From CAVZBW01 sp963773635 (GTDB lineage: Bacteria > Actinomycetota > Acidimicrobiia > Acidimicrobiales > RAAP-2), in the NCBI GenBank assembly GCA_963773635.1, contig CAVZBW010000005.1, positions 682,001-746,000 of the forward strand: a DNA stretch of 64,000 nt, written 5' to 3'. This document shows positions 61,346-64,000 of this stretch, one piece after another (the stretch's first letter is position 1; each line of letters starts with the position of its first letter). The position numbers were made by a program, and so were the translations under genes. The notes beneath the pieces were generated by a model that was not told the origin of the DNA, searched no databases, and saw only the letters and a list, made by a program, of their open reading frames with translations.

Positions 61346-62533
61346 TCAGCCTCGGGGGCGAAAGACGACCTTGATGGCGTGCGTATTGCGGCGATCGATG
61401 GCCGTCTCGATCGCCTCCCGGTACTGGTCGAGTGAGAATTCGTGGGTCACCACTACCTCGTGCGGGAGAAGTCCCGCCGCAAGGATGTCCAGGGCTCGGT
61501 CGACGGAGTGCCGTCCTGGCTCTCCTGCCAGACCCGGAGCGCCGGGCCCGTCGACCGTGTGGTCGATGGAGCCCACGAGCGCCGCCTCCTTGTACCAGAC
61601 CGGGGTGAGATCGACCTGGCTCACTCCGGCCGCACCGAGCAACAGGACCGTCCCACGATGGGCGACGGCGCGCAGGGCCTCCGTCACGGACTGGGGTGCG
61701 CCCACCGCCTCCACCACGTAGGGGAATCCGCCCATGAGCATGAGGTCGGCCTTGGATCCGACGACCCGGGCCCCGCTCAACCTGCCCAGCTCCTCGAAGT
61801 GGGCGCTGTCGGGTTGGGCGATCACCACGTGATCGGCCCCGCAACGAGCGGCAGCATCCAGCTGATGCTGGTGGCGCGCCACCACCGTCACGGGACACCC
61901 GGGATAGAGGCCCCTGAGCGCTGCCACGGTCGCCAGGCCGATGATGCCCGCTCCCACCACGAGCACCGGGTCGCCGTCGTGGGGGGCCGCTCGTAGCAGC
62001 CCGTGACTGGCGATCGAGACCGGCTCGAAGAGGCTGGCGCCGCGATCGGTCACCGCTTCCGGCAGAGGGTGCAGCATCGATGTGTGGGCAAGGACCTGCT
62101 CACACCACCCGCCACCGAAGTCGCGGGTGTACCCGAGCGACCGTCCGGCGCTCACCACGCGACTGTCGAGATTCCAGCACGAGGAGGTCCAGCCTCGGGC
62201 ACAGTTGGGGCACGGCGGCTCGATCCCACGAGGCGCGCAAGGGATGCAGGGATCGAGGGCCACTCGCGTGCCCGTGGCGACGGGACAGCCGGGACCGCTC
62301 TCGACAACCCGCCCGGCGATCTCGTGACCGAGCACGAAGGGCAGCAGGCCACCGGAGACGAGGGTCGGCGAAGGACCGGTGTTGTGCGTAAACAGGTGGA
62401 GGTCGCTCCCGCAAATTCCCCCGGTGGCCACTTCCACCCGTGCCCAATCCGGCCCGGGCAGGTCCGGCTCGGGTAGGTCTACCAGCGACGCCGGGAAGGC
62501 CGGATCGGCCATGTCGAACTGAACCCCTCTCAT
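61346..62533 (-). CDS. Zinc-dependent alcohol dehydrogenase (MDR superfamily)
   Basis: 395 residues. Catalytic-zinc segment ATGGICGSDLHLF with LGHEIAG; the metal-rich loop is longer than in the other two dehydrogenases here (DPCIPCAPRGIEPPCPNCAR). The Rossmann motif is VLVVGAGIIGLATVA. It shares little with the 12.4-kb and 41-kb paralogues outside motifs. It is divergent from a phytanoyl-CoA-dioxygenase-like gene with the two starts only ~60 nt apart. Confidence 0.87.
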   Translation of the reverse strand: MRGVQFDMADPAFPASLVDLPEPDLPGPDWARVEVATGGICGSDLHLFTHNTGPSPTLVSGGLLPFVLGHEIAGRVVESGPGCPVATGTRVALDPCIPCAPRGIEPPCPNCARGWTSSCWNLDSRVVSAGRSLGYTRDFGGGWCEQVLAHTSMLHPLPEAVTDRGASLFEPVSIASHGLLRAAPHDGDPVLVVGAGIIGLATVAALRGLYPGCPVTVVARHQHQLDAAARCGADHVVIAQPDSAHFEELGRLSGARVVGSKADLMLMGGFPYVVEAVGAPQSVTEALRAVAHRGTVLLLGAAGVSQVDLTPVWYKEAALVGSIDHTVDGPGAPGLAGEPGRHSVDRALDILAAGLLPHEVVVTHEFSLDQYREAIETAIDRRNTHAIKVVFRPRG

Positions 62534-62594
62534 GCGCCTCAGCCTAGGCGTGGACCCGAGGGTCGGCGTGGGCCGATCCTCGGCCGTACCATGC

Positions 62595-63545
62595 GTGTCC
62601 GTGAGGATTCCGGACGCCGCCCTCCAGGAGGTGCGCCATCGTGGGTTCGTCCTCCTCGAGGGCTTCTTGAGCCGGGAAGAGCTCGAGGCGGCTCAAGAGG
62701 CCCTGTGGCTGCACTATCCCAAGCCCGAGGAGTACTTCGCCCATCCGGAGCGGTACCCGCAATTCGCCGGGAACCAGTTTGCCGGCGTGGAGGAGTTTCC
62801 CTACCGCTCGTGGGACCTCAACCACCTCGCCTTCCACCCCGACCTCGTGGACGCGGTGGAGCGGTACCTCGGGAGCTGCGAGCTGCACCTGTACAAGGTC
62901 GAGCTGTGGGCCAAGTACGCCGGAGCGGCCGACTACGACCAACCCCTCCACCGCGACTACGGGAGCCACAGCCTGGTGGTGCCCCGCCTCGACGGTCGCT
63001 ACCAACAGATCACGACGTTCGTCTACCTCTCCGACGTCACCGAGGAGGACGGCCCGACGCGCCTCGTCCCGCTGAAGGACGGCGAACACGTGCCGTTCAC
63101 CCCTCTCTACATCGAGCCCGGCTCCCTTGCGGACGTGGAGGTCTCGGCCACAGGTCCGGCCGGCTCGCTCCTCGTGTACCGCACGGACGTCTTGCACCGG
63201 GGCTCGGACATCCGGGGCTCCCGGCACGCGCGCTTCTCCCTACTCGCCGACTACCAGCTCCGCGGCATGACGTGGGCCGGAAAGATGGCCTGGCCCAAGC
63301 AGTCACCGCAGCGGTGGGCCAAGCTCATCCCTCGTTGCTCGGTGCGCGAGCGGGACCTGTTCGGGTTTCCGAGGCCGGGGGACCCGTACTGGGACGACCA
63401 GACCCTGTCCGACGTCGCCCTCCGCTATCCCGGGATCGATCTGTCGCCGTATCGACCCGTCCCCGAGGGGGCGAGCGGGCCTCCCGCGGTCGGTCGTCTC
63501 GACGCCGGGACCGGGACGAGCAGGGAGGGCCGGCACAACCCCTAG
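62595..63545 (+). CDS. Phytanoyl-CoA dioxygenase (PhyH)-like Fe(II)/2-oxoglutarate oxygenase
   Basis: 316 residues from GTG 62595. An ATG at 62532 is also in frame but overlaps the divergent dehydrogenase start, and 62601 is a further option. The facial triad is visible as PLHRDYGSHS (His-x-Asp) and VLHRGSDIRGSRHARFSL (distal His, 2-oxoglutarate Arg). Members hydroxylate an unactivated carbon using O2 and 2-oxoglutarate. The substrate is unknown; the divergent alcohol dehydrogenase could oxidise the alcohol formed. Confidence 0.87.
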   Translation: MSVRIPDAALQEVRHRGFVLLEGFLSREELEAAQEALWLHYPKPEEYFAHPERYPQFAGNQFAGVEEFPYRSWDLNHLAFHPDLVDAVERYLGSCELHLYKVELWAKYAGAADYDQPLHRDYGSHSLVVPRLDGRYQQITTFVYLSDVTEEDGPTRLVPLKDGEHVPFTPLYIEPGSLADVEVSATGPAGSLLVYRTDVLHRGSDIRGSRHARFSLLADYQLRGMTWAGKMAWPKQSPQRWAKLIPRCSVRERDLFGFPRPGDPYWDDQTLSDVALRYPGIDLSPYRPVPEGASGPPAVGRLDAGTGTSREGRHNP

Positions 63546-63782
63546 GCAGAACCCCCCCACCGGCCCTCGACCTGCTCGTGCGGCGAGAAGGTTACAACAG
63601 GGTTACATGGAAGTGGACGCGCCGCCGGGCCGGCCAGAGGGGGGTTTCCGGGGTCCGGCGACGACCACGCGGCGAGTATGTGGCCAGGCCGTGGCTCCAG
63701 CCACCTTATCGAGGGAGTGACTACGAAACGGCTGAGGCTGCGTGAAGGAACGTTTACAAAGCCGGTCCGGCGCCCGCTGGTG

Positions 63783-63938
63783 CTACGTCACGCTGGCGGC
63801 GAGGTCGCCACACTCGTGCAGCACCGCTCCGTCCACGAGCACCCTGCCCCGCCTGGGCCCGTCCGAAGAGAATCGGACGCGTTGGGTCCGGGAGTGTTCG
63901 ATCCGGTCGCCGCAGTAGGGACAGAGCGTGAGCTGCAC
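63783..63938 (-). CDS. Small putative zinc-binding protein
   Basis: A 51-residue frame from GTG 63938 (MQLTLCPYCGDRIEHSRTQR) ending in LVDGAVLHECGDLAASVT. CPYC and HEC supply three cysteines and a histidine that could bind one zinc. An in-frame extension to 63977 is possible. The 237 nt between the PhyH stop and this gene hold no recognisable gene, only two GGTTACA copies near 63587 and 63601. Coding status is uncertain because it is short and at the window edge. Confidence 0.45.
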   Translation of the reverse strand: MQLTLCPYCGDRIEHSRTQRVRFSSDGPRRGRVLVDGAVLHECGDLAASVT

Positions 63939-64000
63939 GGCCGGGAAGGCTACGGGCGGGCCGCTCCCAAGCGCCAACCCGGAGCTGGGTGGCCTGCCGG

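Overview
The window is high-GC DNA from an actinomycete-type bacterium. The evidence is strong G/C third-position bias, many GTG and TTG starts, F420-type luciferase-like oxidoreductases, a mycothiol-type maleylpyruvate isomerase family protein, a fused isobutyryl-CoA mutase and many short-chain dehydrogenases (SDRs). An Acidimicrobiia-like soil or aquatic actinobacterium is my best inference, not a demonstrated assignment. I saw no rRNA, tRNA, CRISPR array, transposase or phage gene.

Layout. 0-9.5 kb (minus strand): the edge of an FAD dehydrogenase, a branched-chain-amino-acid-type ABC importer (LivG, a LivM-LivF fusion, LivH, LivK), a metal-dependent cyclase/hydrolase, a luciferase-like monooxygenase and a TetR regulator. 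9.7-27.7 kb: catabolic and redox genes (SDRs, SGNH hydrolase, zinc alcohol dehydrogenase, P450, epoxide hydrolase, aldo-keto reductase, another luciferase-like enzyme, MarR) around a tandem pair of ~1,100-residue cyclase/ATPase/TPR regulators. 27.8-31 kb: fused isobutyryl-CoA mutase IcmF. 31.2-42.3 kb: an incomplete [NiFe]-hydrogenase maturation island. It has YceI, a hypA fragment, hypC and hypD rightward and hypF leftward, then a tightly coupled leftward operon of thioesterase, alcohol dehydrogenase, SIS-HypC fusion, SIS protein and hypE. An ECF41-like sigma factor with its AhpD-like partner sits inside the island. 43.1-50 kb: a seven-gene leftward cluster with a CarH-type B12 photoreceptor, fatty-acid-modifying enzymes and a photolyase that has lost most of its FAD domain. 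50-64 kb: membrane glycosyltransferase-like protein, SDR, a dienoyl-CoA-reductase-like flavoenzyme, MtnA, LysR plus class III CoA-transferase and esterase, a Thr-rich lipoprotein, a LuxR fragment, an alcohol dehydrogenase and a phytanoyl-CoA-dioxygenase-like enzyme.

How the genes fit together. Most enzymes suit uptake and breakdown of hydrophobic or branched substrates: ABC import, CoA activation, P450, epoxide hydrolase, SDRs, IcmF. Many genes are joined by 4-nt GTGA, TTGA or ATGA stop/start overlaps, so translational coupling is the local rule. Palindromes between genes mark likely TetR, MarR and LysR operators.

Caution. Five otherwise well-preserved genes (livH, livK, tetR, the 41-kb alcohol dehydrogenase and the 54-kb flavoenzyme) each need exactly one single-base correction to read through. 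Uncorrected indels in the assembly are at least as likely as real pseudogenes. The photolyase, hypA and luxR remnants are different: they lack whole segments and cannot be fixed by one base.
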